A stretch of 64,000 bases of DNA. Origin: Solibacillus isronensis. GTDB lineage: Bacteria; Bacillota; Bacilli; Bacillales_A; Planococcaceae. Within the stretch, counting starts at the first letter, position 1, and the number at the start of each line of letters is the position of its first letter. Where the stretch lies: the NCBI RefSeq assembly GCF_900168685.1, contig NZ_FVZN01000014.1, positions 1,736,001 to 1,800,000 of the forward strand. The letters are read 5' to 3'. The position numbers and the translations under genes were made by a program. Below the pieces are notes generated by a model. It worked only from the letters and a program-made list of their open reading frames with translations, did not search any database and was not told where the DNA came from. This document shows, in pieces, positions 33,288 to 41,942 of this stretch.

Positions 33288-33353
33288 TTCATTAAATGGC
33301 CCTATAATTGAATAAGCACTTTTCATCTTCAAGAAAAGCGCTCTTAAATGGAA
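33288..33353. repeat. Dispersed palindromic repeat, variant inner stem
   Basis: TTCATTAAATGGCCCTATAA ... inner stem GCACTTTTC/GAAAAGCGC ... CTTAAATGGAA. The inner stem is of the same type as 14383-14452. Confidence 0.6.
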
Positions 33354-33372
33354 AACTATTTGCCCTATAAAT

Positions 33373-33403
33373 AATCCCTCACCTTATTTTTAAGCGAGGG
33401 ATT
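33373..33403. terminator. Hairpin between MarR promoter region and VanZ gene
   Basis: AATCCCTC/GAGGGATT stem with flanking T-rich sequence. It may end the VanZ transcript, whose stop codon lies 136 bases before it. Confidence 0.45.
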
Positions 33404-33538
33404 CTTATAATTTATCAGGCCTATCTTTTTGATTCTAACTTTTTTAATAACCTTACCGAAGTTTCTTAACATTTAATAATACAAGTGGTTGACGTAGGAT
33501 GATTGGCACCCAATCCACTTCAAGTAGTTGGAGGTTAA

Positions 33539-34966
33539 TCAGTCTATAATAGCTGGAATTAATGCTTCCCAATGCTGGTCGTTAACTAACCCTGTAAATT
33601 TATAAACAGGCTGATAATAACCTTTGGAATCGTAAATATAGTCAAGTTCATAGTCGTTTACTATTAATTTGTCTCCCTCGTTAAGATTATTATACATATA
33701 AAAATTCCCATTCAGAATTTCTTCATAGGCTTGTGAAGGACTGATAATCTGTACTTCTCTGACAAATACATTTTCCTTCATATCATAAAATACATCAATT
33801 GGTAGTTGATTCATTTGAGATGGTATAAGCATAATAAAACCTTCAAAAAAATCTTTGTCTTCAAAAGCAATATTATTAACAGACTGCTTCATATCCCACC
33901 GTAGCGTATTATTATCCTGTGTACTAAAATTCGCTTTTTTGGCTAATAACCCGCTAGATAGCAACCAATCTTCATAATATTCTCTATAACTGTTTAATTC
34001 CTCCTCAGTCATTGAGATGGTTTCATAATTTTCGGGAAACATTCCCCATGTCCCACTTTTTAAATTGTAGTTAAATATTAATTCGTTCCCGCTATTGTTC
34101 GATAAGTACCATATCCGATTATAGCCATCTTTACGTATACTGCCCTTTTGCGACAGATTAAAAGAGCTTTGCAATACAGCTGCAACATCCTTTCCATAAT
34201 CAAGATTATGTATTTGTTCGCTATAATAGAGAGAGACTGTATCTTCGTCCTTCTTCAATTCTGTGTTTAGTTCTATTTCAACCTGATTCATATTTTGTAA
34301 ATGAACTGGGCGAATTGAAAGGTTCCCTAACTCTTTTAAATTGTATATAATCATGGCCCCTGTGAATAGCACTGTAAAAATGACTGGTATACATAAAGCT
34401 TTCCAAAACGACTGAAGCTTTATTTTCCGAAGCTCTAACACATCTTGAATTGCACGCATTAAAAGGTATCCCGCAACACTTCCAATTGTGTTGTGCAGTA
34501 GATCATTTAATTCAAATATTCCTCTGCGAGTGAACATCTGAATAAATTCTATGCCCAGTGTAACAGTTAGCGAAATAAGAAAAACCGGAACAAACCGACG
34601 TGTCCTTTTTCCGAGTAACGGTAACAGAAACCCAAGAGGTGCAAACATTAACATATTGAAAATTATCAGTTGCATTTCACTAAGAGACCATTGATGCCAG
34701 GCATTTATATAATCGCTAAACAGTCGGAAATTAACCCAGCCTTCAAAATTTGCTCCCCTGCTGAATGTTGTTAAAACCATCACAACAACAATCCAGCCAA
34801 ATAGTAAAAATAAAGCACTAAATTGACTAAATGATACTTTTATACTCCCGCCTCGTTTTCGATAGAGAGTATAGATAAAATACGTCATTCCAATTATTAC
34901 GAATGCCACAATTGATGCTATTGGCAAAATCGGTAGTAATTCATCGATAATCCTTTTAAAATCCAA
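33539..34966 (-). CDS. VanZ-family membrane protein with large extracellular domain
   Basis: 475 residues from a TTG behind AAGGAGTGG. The first 210 residues hold five or six membrane helices and the VanZ motifs (NMLMFAPLGFLLPLL, GIEFIQMFTRRGIFELNDLL, NTIGSVAGY). The remaining 265 residues are a soluble, probably extracellular domain (QVEIELNTELKKDEDTVSLY ... IPAIID) that ordinary VanZ proteins lack. VanZ itself gives mild teicoplanin resistance, but most family members have no known role. It is monocistronic. Confidence 0.8.
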   Translation of the reverse strand: MDFKRIIDELLPILPIASIVAFVIIGMTYFIYTLYRKRGGSIKVSFSQFSALFLLFGWIVVVMVLTTFSRGANFEGWVNFRLFSDYINAWHQWSLSEMQLIIFNMLMFAPLGFLLPLLGKRTRRFVPVFLISLTVTLGIEFIQMFTRRGIFELNDLLHNTIGSVAGYLLMRAIQDVLELRKIKLQSFWKALCIPVIFTVLFTGAMIIYNLKELGNLSIRPVHLQNMNQVEIELNTELKKDEDTVSLYYSEQIHNLDYGKDVAAVLQSSFNLSQKGSIRKDGYNRIWYLSNNSGNELIFNYNLKSGTWGMFPENYETISMTEEELNSYREYYEDWLLSSGLLAKKANFSTQDNNTLRWDMKQSVNNIAFEDKDFFEGFIMLIPSQMNQLPIDVFYDMKENVFVREVQIISPSQAYEEILNGNFYMYNNLNEGDKLIVNDYELDYIYDSKGYYQPVYKFTGLVNDQHWEALIPAIID

Positions 34967-35133
34967 TTGACAATCCCACTCCTTACTTTATTATTTATAT
35001 GCACATCAACACTGCATACCTAACATTATAAAGAGCAATTCTTAATATTTATTTCATAGATTTCTTATGTTTTTCTTAACATTTAAACGAAAAACTAAGG
35101 TACCTTGCGTTATGGCTTAACACGGAGTCACTT

Positions 35134-35172
35134 TAAAAAATAAAGAACGCACTCCCATATAGAAGTGCGTTC
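35134..35172 (-). terminator. Terminator of the MDR oxidoreductase gene
   Basis: Minus-strand stem GAACGCACT/AGTGCGTTC followed by TTTATTTTTT. Confidence 0.85.
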
Positions 35173-35206
35173 ATTGAAAATAATTATATTGTTAAAGTGC
35201 CATTCA

Positions 35207-36196
35207 TCACAGCTTCACGATTGTTCTTCCTTTTGCCTGGCCCTTCAATAAGGTTGGCAGAATTTCCGGAAGTTGCTCAAGCGTAATTTCTTGCTGAATT
35301 AATTGCTCCAAGTTATCCGGTTTGAAATCTGTTGCTAAACGGTTCCAAACCTTCAATCGTGTATCCATCGGGCAATATACAGAATCAATCCCTAGTAAGT
35401 TAACACCGCGTAAAATAAACGGGAATACCGTTGACGGAAGTTTTGTACCTGCAGTTAATCCGCTGACTGCAACGGATCCGCCGTAATGAATTTGACTAAG
35501 TAATGATGCTAATGGCTCACCACCAACAGGATCGACCGCAGCTGCCCATTTTTGTTTTCCTAATGCGCGAACTTTACCGTCATATACTTCTTCACGCGGA
35601 ACGATCGAAGTCGCACCAAGGCTTTTTAAAAACTCGTGTTCCGATTCTTTCCCAGTGCTCGCTTCTACTTCATAGCCAAGCTTTGACAGAATCGAAACGG
35701 CAAAACTTCCAACTCCGCCTGTAGAACCAGTTACTAGCACTTTTCCCTTTTCAGGCGTTACATTATTTTCTTCTAAACGTTGTACTGATAAAGCTGCGGT
35801 AAAGCCGGCTGTTCCGATGACCATCGCTTCCTTTAATGAAAGTCCTTCCGGCAGTGGAACAAGCCACTCAGATGGGATTCGTGCGTATTCACTATATCCG
35901 CCAAAATGAGAAACCCCGATTTCATAGCTTGTCGCGATCACTTTGTCGCCTTCTTTAAATTGCGGGTTTTCCGATGAAATGACCGTTCCTGCCAAGTCAA
36001 TGCCCGGTACAAATGGATAGCTTTTCACAATGTTGCCATCCGGAATTGCTGCTAAACTATCTTTATAATTAATAGAAGAATACTCTACTTTAAGCAGCAC
36101 GTCTCCTTCAGGTAAATCATTTAAAGAAAGTTCCTTTACGTCCACTGTAAATTGTTCTTCATTATTGACGACTAATGCTTTAAAGTTTTCTGCCAT
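35207..36196 (-). CDS. MDR-family quinone/acrylyl-CoA reductase, YhdH/YhfP type
   Basis: 329 residues from the ATG at 36196 (AAGGGGTGG site). It is a zinc-independent medium-chain dehydrogenase: N-terminal YSSINYKDSLAAIPDGN, then VPGIDLAGTV and the NADPH motif VTGSTGGVGSFAV. This pattern is that of the YhdH/YhfP group, known in E. coli (AcuI) to reduce acryloyl-CoA to propionyl-CoA. That would connect with the propionyl-CoA route in this window. The link is an inference. It is monocistronic. Confidence 0.87.
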   Translation of the reverse strand: MAENFKALVVNNEEQFTVDVKELSLNDLPEGDVLLKVEYSSINYKDSLAAIPDGNIVKSYPFVPGIDLAGTVISSENPQFKEGDKVIATSYEIGVSHFGGYSEYARIPSEWLVPLPEGLSLKEAMVIGTAGFTAALSVQRLEENNVTPEKGKVLVTGSTGGVGSFAVSILSKLGYEVEASTGKESEHEFLKSLGATSIVPREEVYDGKVRALGKQKWAAAVDPVGGEPLASLLSQIHYGGSVAVSGLTAGTKLPSTVFPFILRGVNLLGIDSVYCPMDTRLKVWNRLATDFKPDNLEQLIQQEITLEQLPEILPTLLKGQAKGRTIVKL

Positions 36197-36282
36197 CTTG
36201 ACCACCCCTTCAAATGTTTACAAATAAAGGGTAACAAAATTAGGCATACCGGTCAAAAAGCTGCTTTGATTCAGAGCATTTT

Positions 36283-36324
36283 TAATAAAAAAAGCCGAAA
36301 CGCATAGTCGAACCGCGTTTCGGC
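36283..36324 (-). terminator. Terminator of the metNIQ operon
   Basis: Perfect 10-bp stem GCCGAAACGC/GCGTTTCGGC followed on the minus strand by TTTTTTTATT. Confidence 0.9.
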
Positions 36325-36338
36325 ATTGATCAATTTAT

Positions 36339-37160
36339 TTATTCAAATGCTGGTGTTGCTGTTTCGTCGTAGTTTTCTGTTAGGAAATTACGCACTTCTT
36401 CACTTGTCATCGCTTCTGCAAGCTTTTTAATTGCTTCGTCGTCCTTGTTGTCTTCACGTGCCACTAAAGTAATGGCAAAGTCGTTTTCCACGCCCTCAGT
36501 CAGCAGCGCATCACTTTTCGGTGTTAAGTTCAGAGGTGCCGCATAGGCAGGGGTCATAACAACTGCATCCGCATCATCATACATACGTGCAAGCATTAAC
36601 AGATCGACTTCTTTAAACTGAAGATTTTTCGGATTGTCCTCTACGCTGGCTAATGTGTAATACACATCCGTTTTTTCCTTCAATGTAATGACACCGTGCT
36701 GAGCAAGCAGCATTAACGAACGGTCAACATTTGAAATATCGTTGGCAATCGCAACTGTTGCTCCCTCAGGCATTTCTTCGATTGAATCATAATTTTTAGC
36801 ATACACACCGTAATTCGCGAAGTAGATTGGTTGGATCGGTACTAAATTTGCGTCATTGTTACGGTTGAATTCCTCCATATACGGTACGTGCTGGAAGAAG
36901 TTTGCATCAACTTCCTTTGCAGCGAGTGCACTGTTTGGCTGTACATTATCACCTAATACGACAATTTCCAGATCAATGCCCTGTTCTTCTAATTTCGGCT
37001 CGACCAGTTCCAAAATATCTGTCATCGGTGAAATTAATGATGCAACTTTTAACGTTGTCTCTTCCTTTTCCACTTCTTTATTCGTTTCTGTTTCTTCATT
37101 CTGTCCGCAGCCCACTAAAGCAAGTACTGCTGCTACACTTAACATCCATCTTTTTTTCAC
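36339..37160 (-). CDS. metQ: D-methionine ABC transporter, substrate-binding lipoprotein
   Basis: 273 residues from a GTG at 37160 (TAGGAG site). The signal ends in lipobox LVGC. The mature protein is an NlpA/MetQ-type binding protein (KVASLISPMTDILELVEPKL, VDANFFQHVPYMEEFN, AIANDISNVDRSLMLL). It binds methionine outside the membrane and delivers it to MetI/MetN. It is last in the metN-metI-metQ operon. Confidence 0.9.
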   Translation of the reverse strand: MKKRWMLSVAAVLALVGCGQNEETETNKEVEKEETTLKVASLISPMTDILELVEPKLEEQGIDLEIVVLGDNVQPNSALAAKEVDANFFQHVPYMEEFNRNNDANLVPIQPIYFANYGVYAKNYDSIEEMPEGATVAIANDISNVDRSLMLLAQHGVITLKEKTDVYYTLASVEDNPKNLQFKEVDLLMLARMYDDADAVVMTPAYAAPLNLTPKSDALLTEGVENDFAITLVAREDNKDDEAIKKLAEAMTSEEVRNFLTENYDETATPAFE

Positions 37161-37170
37161 AATCATTCTC

Positions 37171-37833
37171 CTATCTTTTGTCCAACCATCTTGCTGCAGT
37201 CGTACCAATCATTTGAATAAGCTGCACCAAAATAATCATAATTAAAATCATGTAAAGCATTAGGTCTGTCTTGAATTGCTGATAACCATAACGAATCGCA
37301 AAGTCACCGATTCCGCCACCGCCAACTACACCCATTATTGTGGAATAAGAAATGAAGCTGACAATCGAAGTCGTCAAGCCGAGCACTAGGCCTGAACGCG
37401 CTTCTACAAAAAGAAAACTGAAAATAATCCGCCGTACTGAAGCACCCATTGAAACAGCAGCCTCAATTACACCTTTTGGCACATCAAGCATCGATTGTTC
37501 GACAAGCCTTGCATAATGGGCAATGGCGATAATCGATAACGGAACTGTTGCCGCAACCGTACCGATTGCCGTACCGACAATGAGCCTTGTAAAGGGAATC
37601 AAGAATACGACCAGCAACAGAAATGGAAATGAGCGAATCGTATTCACCGCTAAGTTTAGTATGTTGTAAACGACACGGTTTTCAAGCAACTTTTCTTTCC
37701 CGCAAAGAAATAAATATGTACCGATTGGTAATCCGATTAACACGGCAGCTACAATTGACACTCCGACCATGAAAAATGTTTCACTGATTGCCCGCCAAAT
37801 TTCGGCTTCATATTGACGTAACACATTAGGCAT
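37171..37833 (-). CDS. metI: Methionine ABC transporter permease
   Basis: About 220 residues with five or six helices and the transporter coupling motif EAAVSMGASVRRIIFSFLF (EAA loop). The sequence TIMGVVGGGGIGDFAIRYGYQ is typical of MetI. The ATG at 37833 follows AAAGGTGG and overlaps the end of metN by 8 bases. It forms the membrane channel of the MetNIQ importer. Confidence 0.92.
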   Translation of the reverse strand: MPNVLRQYEAEIWRAISETFFMVGVSIVAAVLIGLPIGTYLFLCGKEKLLENRVVYNILNLAVNTIRSFPFLLLVVFLIPFTRLIVGTAIGTVAATVPLSIIAIAHYARLVEQSMLDVPKGVIEAAVSMGASVRRIIFSFLFVEARSGLVLGLTTSIVSFISYSTIMGVVGGGGIGDFAIRYGYQQFKTDLMLYMILIMIILVQLIQMIGTTAARWLDKR

Positions 37834-38572
37834 GTCCGATTCCACCTTTCACGAGCTGATCGACGAAGCTTTGCGGATGATGGTTCGTTTCAAGTATGCC
37901 ACTAGGTGTTAACTCAACTGTTTCGTATATTTGCCCCGCATCCAGCACAGTAGCACGATGGCAAATACTTTTAACAACATCAAGCTCATGACTGACAAGC
38001 ACAATCGACACACCGAGCTCATCATTGACCTTTTGTAAAACGCGCAATATTTCCGCAGAGGTATTCGCATCGAGTGCGGAAGTTGGTTCATCACAGAGTA
38101 GGATCGCCGTCTCGTTCGCAAGTGCTCTTGCAATCGCCACACGCTGCTTTTGCCCGCCGCTCAGCTGGGCCGGATATTGACCTGCCAACTGTTCCAGCCC
38201 GACAAACTTCAGGCATTCGATAACACGCGCTTTCCGTAGCTTTTTAGGATAGTTTGCCAGGACAAGTGCAATTTCTACATTATCATGGACGGTTTTATTT
38301 GCGACAAGGTGAAAATGTTGAAAAATCATTCCGATTGATTTTCTCGCTTCACGAAGTTCCGCATTTTTTAAAGCTGTTAGCTGCTGACCATTGATGATAA
38401 CAGCTCCACTGTCCGGAACTTCAAGCAAGTTCATTAGACGCAGCAATGTTGATTTTCCGGCACCGCTCGCCCCGATCAACCCGTGAATTTCTCCTTTAGC
38501 AATCGTTAACGTCACATCCTGTACAGCGACGAAAGAACCAAATTTTTTTGTGACTTGCTGTAATTGTATCAC
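37826..38572 (-). CDS. metN: Methionine ABC transporter ATP-binding protein
   Basis: 248 residues from a GTG at 38572 that stands behind GGAGGTG. Walker A GASGAGKST, signature LSGGQKQR and Walker B ILLCDEPTSALD are intact. The C-terminal ACT-type regulatory domain that many MetN proteins carry (total about 340 residues) is missing, so methionine feedback inhibition through that domain is not expected. It is first gene of the operon. Confidence 0.9.
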   Translation of the reverse strand: MIQLQQVTKKFGSFVAVQDVTLTIAKGEIHGLIGASGAGKSTLLRLMNLLEVPDSGAVIINGQQLTALKNAELREARKSIGMIFQHFHLVANKTVHDNVEIALVLANYPKKLRKARVIECLKFVGLEQLAGQYPAQLSGGQKQRVAIARALANETAILLCDEPTSALDANTSAEILRVLQKVNDELGVSIVLVSHELDVVKSICHRATVLDAGQIYETVELTPSGILETNHHPQSFVDQLVKGGIGHA

Positions 38573-38611
38573 CTGTATAAACACCTCCACTGCATACCCA
38601 ATCGATTTCTA

Positions 38612-38640
38612 ATTATAGTAGATATTGCATCAGCTACCAA
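38612..38640 (-). promoter_or_regulatory. Sigma-A promoter of metNIQ
   Basis: Minus strand TTGGTA (38635-38640), 17 bases, TATAAT (38612-38617). The leader between it and metN is only about 30 bases, too short for an S-box or T-box. Confidence 0.55.
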
Positions 38641-38724
38641 GAGAAATGTTTATTGCAAAAAATCCCAGTCTTTAAAGTGTTTGCAAAAATAGAAGGAGTA
38701 AACTTAATTATTCATTCTCACAAT

Positions 38725-38774
38725 AAAAAAGGCTGCCGGAAATTAGAATTTTATTTCTAACTTTCCCGACAGCC
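38725..38774 (-). terminator. Terminator of the GrpB/HIT/GNAT run
   Basis: Long minus-strand stem GGCTGTCGGGAAAGTTAGAA ... GGCAGCC followed by TTTTTTATTG. Confidence 0.85.
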
Positions 38775-38793
38775 GCCTGTATGTATATATAAC

Positions 38794-39327
38794 TTAATAA
38801 GGGACTTCATCCAATTTAATCGGCGTTGTTTTATTGTCCTTCCAATCCTCAAAAATGGAAGCGTACAAAACCGTATCTGAAATTGTACCGTCATCGTTTT
38901 CCCATGCATTGCGTAAATAACCTTCTTTTACGAAGCCTGCCTTTGTAAAGCATTTTCTCATCGCTAAATTATCTGCTCTAGTAAATCCTTCAATTCGAAT
39001 CTTCCCTTTTTCACCATACAAATAATCTTTTAACCAACTTAGCGATTTTTGACCGATGCCCTTTCCTCTTGCTTCTTCTGTTAAACGGAGATCAAATAAA
39101 GGGATTGTATCTTCAATATCATCGATTATTAAAACTCCTAATTTTTGTTCGTTTTCAATAATCCAAAATGTTTCTCTTCCTTCAGAATAATAGCCCTTCT
39201 CGATCTCATTTTTAATCGTTTCCGGCTCTAGCTGAACCTTTACATGAAAAGGCCATTCATTGGAACATAATAAATTAAGCAATTCTTCATTTTCCGAGTT
39301 AAATTTTCTTATTTCCAAGGCAGTCAC
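38794..39327 (-). CDS. GNAT-family N-acetyltransferase
   Basis: 177 residues. The acetyl-CoA loop LRLTEEARGKGIGQKSLSWL and the later NLAMRKCFTKAGFVKEGYLR are clear GNAT signatures. The substrate is unknown. It overlaps the HIT gene by 4 bases (ATGA) and so is co-translated with it. Confidence 0.83.
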   Translation of the reverse strand: MTALEIRKFNSENEELLNLLCSNEWPFHVKVQLEPETIKNEIEKGYYSEGRETFWIIENEQKLGVLIIDDIEDTIPLFDLRLTEEARGKGIGQKSLSWLKDYLYGEKGKIRIEGFTRADNLAMRKCFTKAGFVKEGYLRNAWENDDGTISDTVLYASIFEDWKDNKTTPIKLDEVPY

Positions 39328-39719
39328 TCCCTTTCATTTTGAAGCTGCTTCACAAGTTCTGGAATCAATATAGGGCGGCAGTTGACCTTCTGATTTGTCC
39401 AAAAGTCATCTCCTTTATATCGAGGGATGAGATGGATATGAAAATGAGTTCCCTCATCCATAATCGTGCCGTTATTTTGAAAAACGCTTACCCCGTCTAC
39501 CAAAAAGTGCTTTTCAAATATATTAATAATCCGTTTCTGAAGCTTGAATAGCTCCAGAATTAATGAATCAGAAAGTTCACGGATATCCATAAAATGCTGT
39601 TTCGATATAATTAGTAAATGACCAGACTGGATTGGATCTATGTCTAAAACCACTTTATAATTTTCTGTTTGCAGTAGTATTTGTGTCTCTTCAATTCCTT
39701 CACAAAATATACAGGCCAT
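39324..39719 (-). CDS. HIT-family nucleotide-binding protein
   Basis: 131 residues. The histidine triad is HFHIHLIPR near residue 95, preceded by the typical CIFCEGIEETQILLQTENY and DIDPIQSGHLLIISKQHF. HIT proteins hydrolyse or transfer nucleoside phosphates such as Ap4A. It sits between a GrpB-family gene and a GNAT gene in one minus-strand run. Confidence 0.88.
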   Translation of the reverse strand: MACIFCEGIEETQILLQTENYKVVLDIDPIQSGHLLIISKQHFMDIRELSDSLILELFKLQKRIINIFEKHFLVDGVSVFQNNGTIMDEGTHFHIHLIPRYKGDDFWTNQKVNCRPILIPELVKQLQNERE

Positions 39720-39728
39720 AATAATCCC

Positions 39729-40259
39729 TCATTCATCCATTTTCATAAAAATCGACTGAACAAATTGCTCTTTATAATTTGTATACTCAGTAATCCCTTC
39801 CTTACCTGTCTTAAAGAAAGCATCTTTCAACATCTCATAATCCCTTTTTACTGGTTCATTTGCATTCAAATAATCTCGGAAAAAGCGCATCTGATGCCAT
39901 TTTTTCTTATTCCATTCTACAAGATGGATGAAATGTGTTTTCGTTTCAAATGTAGTATCAGTAAATTTCGCACAAACAATTTCATCGGGTCTTTCCACTT
40001 GCAAGCGGTAAAAACCGGCTTCCTTGAGTCCCGTGAAAAAGTCTTTCTCGAGTGAGTCAAGATTTTCAACACCAATTACAATATCAATTACCGGCTTTGC
40101 GTGAATCCCTTCAATAGATGTGCTGCCGATATGTTCTATTTGATGGGGCTGTAAACTTGTGTGGTTTAGTATTTTTTCTTTAGTGTCAGCAAATTCTCTC
40201 TTCCAACCCGCTTCATGCGGAACTAATATAACTTCATCCTTTTTTAATCCAAGTTTCAT
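39729..40259 (-). CDS. GrpB/UPF0157 family protein (nucleotidyltransferase fold)
   Basis: 176 residues from the ATG at 40259 with an AAAGGA site; the longer frame to 40304 would overlap the upstream gene. Motifs IEHIGSTSIEGIHAKPVIDI and FRDYLNANEPVKRDYEMLK mark the GrpB family. The GST...D pattern resembles nucleotidyltransferases, and the molecular role is unknown. Confidence 0.85.
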   Translation of the reverse strand: MKLGLKKDEVILVPHEAGWKREFADTKEKILNHTSLQPHQIEHIGSTSIEGIHAKPVIDIVIGVENLDSLEKDFFTGLKEAGFYRLQVERPDEIVCAKFTDTTFETKTHFIHLVEWNKKKWHQMRFFRDYLNANEPVKRDYEMLKDAFFKTGKEGITEYTNYKEQFVQSIFMKMDE

Positions 40260-40275
40260 ACAGCCCAATCCTTTC

Positions 40276-40557
40276 TCAGGGTTCTGAAGGTGGTTGTTCT
40301 TCAATCAGCTCCTGATTAAATGCCCAACGGTACGTATCATTCTCCCCATCATAATAACTTGGATCACTAAATTCGATTACAAAACCGCATTGCTGGCAAA
40401 TAGCTGTGTTGTGAACAAAAAGCACTTTAATGCCGGGTTTTTCAACATCTGTATACGTTTCATGTGGGATAAATATATCGTGAGCGCATATATGACAACA
40501 TATTGGCTTTTTAAATATATAAATACGGCTCTTCTCTGCTGTAAGATAATCTACCAT
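40276..40557 (-). CDS. Zinc-ribbon protein
   Basis: 93 residues with the cysteine pairs CCHICAHD (about residues 20-24) and CQQCGF (about residues 54-57), a four-cysteine zinc site. The acidic tail (NQELIEEQPPSEP) follows. No DNA-binding domain is obvious. It begins one base after the next zinc-ribbon gene ends; the two proteins look like a pair from the same family. Confidence 0.65.
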   Translation of the reverse strand: MVDYLTAEKSRIYIFKKPICCHICAHDIFIPHETYTDVEKPGIKVLFVHNTAICQQCGFVIEFSDPSYYDGENDTYRWAFNQELIEEQPPSEP

Positions 40558-40806
40558 TTACTCACCTACCTGTACATATTCAATCGTACTAAGCCCGTTA
40601 CTTTTTTGTTCTTCAAATTTCATTTCATGCGCACATGCAATACAGGAGAAAGATTGCAGCGTTAATTTCTTTTTCTGGACACCTGGTTCATGATTCGTCA
40701 ATTTCACATATACTTCACGGTGTCTGAATTTCGTATCTTGGCAAAATAAACAAACAAGCTGCTTGCCAATAACGTTTACTTCATATATGCCTCTTCTTCG
40801 TACCAT
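40558..40806 (-). CDS. Zinc-ribbon protein, partner of the preceding gene
   Basis: 82 residues from the ATG at 40806 behind AAAGGGG. The pairs CLFCQD and CIACAHEM form a four-cysteine site like that of the neighbour. The longer frame reaching 40989 runs into the M23 gene and lacks a ribosome site. Position and spacing suggest an operon M23 peptidase - zinc ribbon - zinc ribbon - GrpB. Function unknown. Confidence 0.6.
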   Translation of the reverse strand: MVRRRGIYEVNVIGKQLVCLFCQDTKFRHREVYVKLTNHEPGVQKKKLTLQSFSCIACAHEMKFEEQKSNGLSTIEYVQVGE

Positions 40807-40837
40807 TTCATAACCCCTTTCAATTCTAGATTCACTT

Positions 40838-41803
40838 TCACTTAAAAAACTGGCCAATAATTCGAGGGAGCAATAAAAGCAGTTCTCCAGCGGTAACAGA
40901 GTTTTCAATTTTATCAAACGTATCGGATTCTGTTTTGCTTGCTGAGCTCGGCTGTACAAAATCCCCCTGAATTGGTTCTGCGCCACCATGAAACTGAATA
41001 CGCAGTGATTTGGCTTGAAGAAAATCCTGATGATCCATTACTTGAAAATGGATATGTGCTTCCGAAGAATTGCCCGAATTCCCGCATAAGCCAAGCAGTT
41101 GACCTGCCTTCACCTTTCCCCCTTTTTTCACACAAATCGAATCCTTCATGAAATGGGCAATCATACTGTATTCATTGTGTTCATGTGCAATGATGCAATA
41201 GTTACCTGCTAGATTTTCTTCATCCATTTCTCCCGGAATATTGTCGTTAATTCCATCAATCACTTCCACCACTACACCATCAGCCGGTGCTACGACTTCA
41301 GCTCCAAATGCATAGTAGCTTTCATTTTGCAGTTTCGAATTCTTATATGTGTCGTTATTAACCATTTTGACTAAATCGTAAGCATAACGCTGCTGTTCAT
41401 ACGGATAGTGATAGTTGATAAATTCGTTCGTACCGCCCCAAAAAACATACCATTCGTCATTAATTGGCATGCTGTATGCATTTTTCGTCCATATTTGATC
41501 ACTGCTCGGATAAGTTTCAAACGGTTTTAAATAGATCGCTTGAATAATATCCTGCCCGTCGAATGCGATGACCACTGTTTTAGTATAAGTATCATCAACC
41601 CATATATATCGTTCCAGCCCTTGAAATGTATTAGACACGATACACGTATAACTGCTCACATCTGAATTATAGTCTAAAGAAAGCTCGCGAAATTGTTCAA
41701 ACGATACAAGGTTCTGAAACGACTTTGCTGTTTTCCCGTAGATTTCCTCAAATTCACCGTTTAAAAAATATCGACCGAACTGCTCTTTAAATTGATTACT
41801 CAC
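40838..41803 (-). CDS. M23-family (LytM/peptidase_M23) protein
   Basis: 321 residues. The C-terminal 150 residues form an M23 domain: APADGVVVEVIDGINDN, then CIIAHEHNEYSMIAHFM, GQLLGLCGNSGNSSEAHIHF (the HxH zinc ligand). M23 enzymes cut peptidoglycan cross-bridges, but this protein has no signal peptide or membrane helix at its N-terminus (MSNQFKEQFGRYFLNGEF). It may therefore act inside the cell or leave by another route. The N-terminal 150 residues resemble a DUF3887-like fold. Confidence 0.75.
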   Translation of the reverse strand: MSNQFKEQFGRYFLNGEFEEIYGKTAKSFQNLVSFEQFRELSLDYNSDVSSYTCIVSNTFQGLERYIWVDDTYTKTVVIAFDGQDIIQAIYLKPFETYPSSDQIWTKNAYSMPINDEWYVFWGGTNEFINYHYPYEQQRYAYDLVKMVNNDTYKNSKLQNESYYAFGAEVVAPADGVVVEVIDGINDNIPGEMDEENLAGNYCIIAHEHNEYSMIAHFMKDSICVKKGGKVKAGQLLGLCGNSGNSSEAHIHFQVMDHQDFLQAKSLRIQFHGGAEPIQGDFVQPSSASKTESDTFDKIENSVTAGELLLLLPRIIGQFFK

Positions 41804-41891
41804 TCAAATGCCTCCTCTTTTTAGCTTCTTAATTTATACGAATTTTCCGACAAAAAGTTTCAAATAATTCCCTTTAAAATTTTGATATGCA

Positions 41892-41926
41892 TAAAAAAAT
41901 GGCCGCTTCTTTATGAAGGGCCATTT
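41892..41926 (-). terminator. Terminator of the second ECF sigma/anti-sigma operon
   Basis: Minus-strand stem AAATGGCC/GGCCATTT followed by TTTTATGC. Confidence 0.85.
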
Positions 41927-41942
41927 ATGTTCATTTTAATAG

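Noticed and set aside
38573-38793. S-box or T-box riboswitch before metN
   Set aside because: The sequence lacks the conserved S-box and T-box blocks, and a good promoter lies only about 40 bases before the gene.
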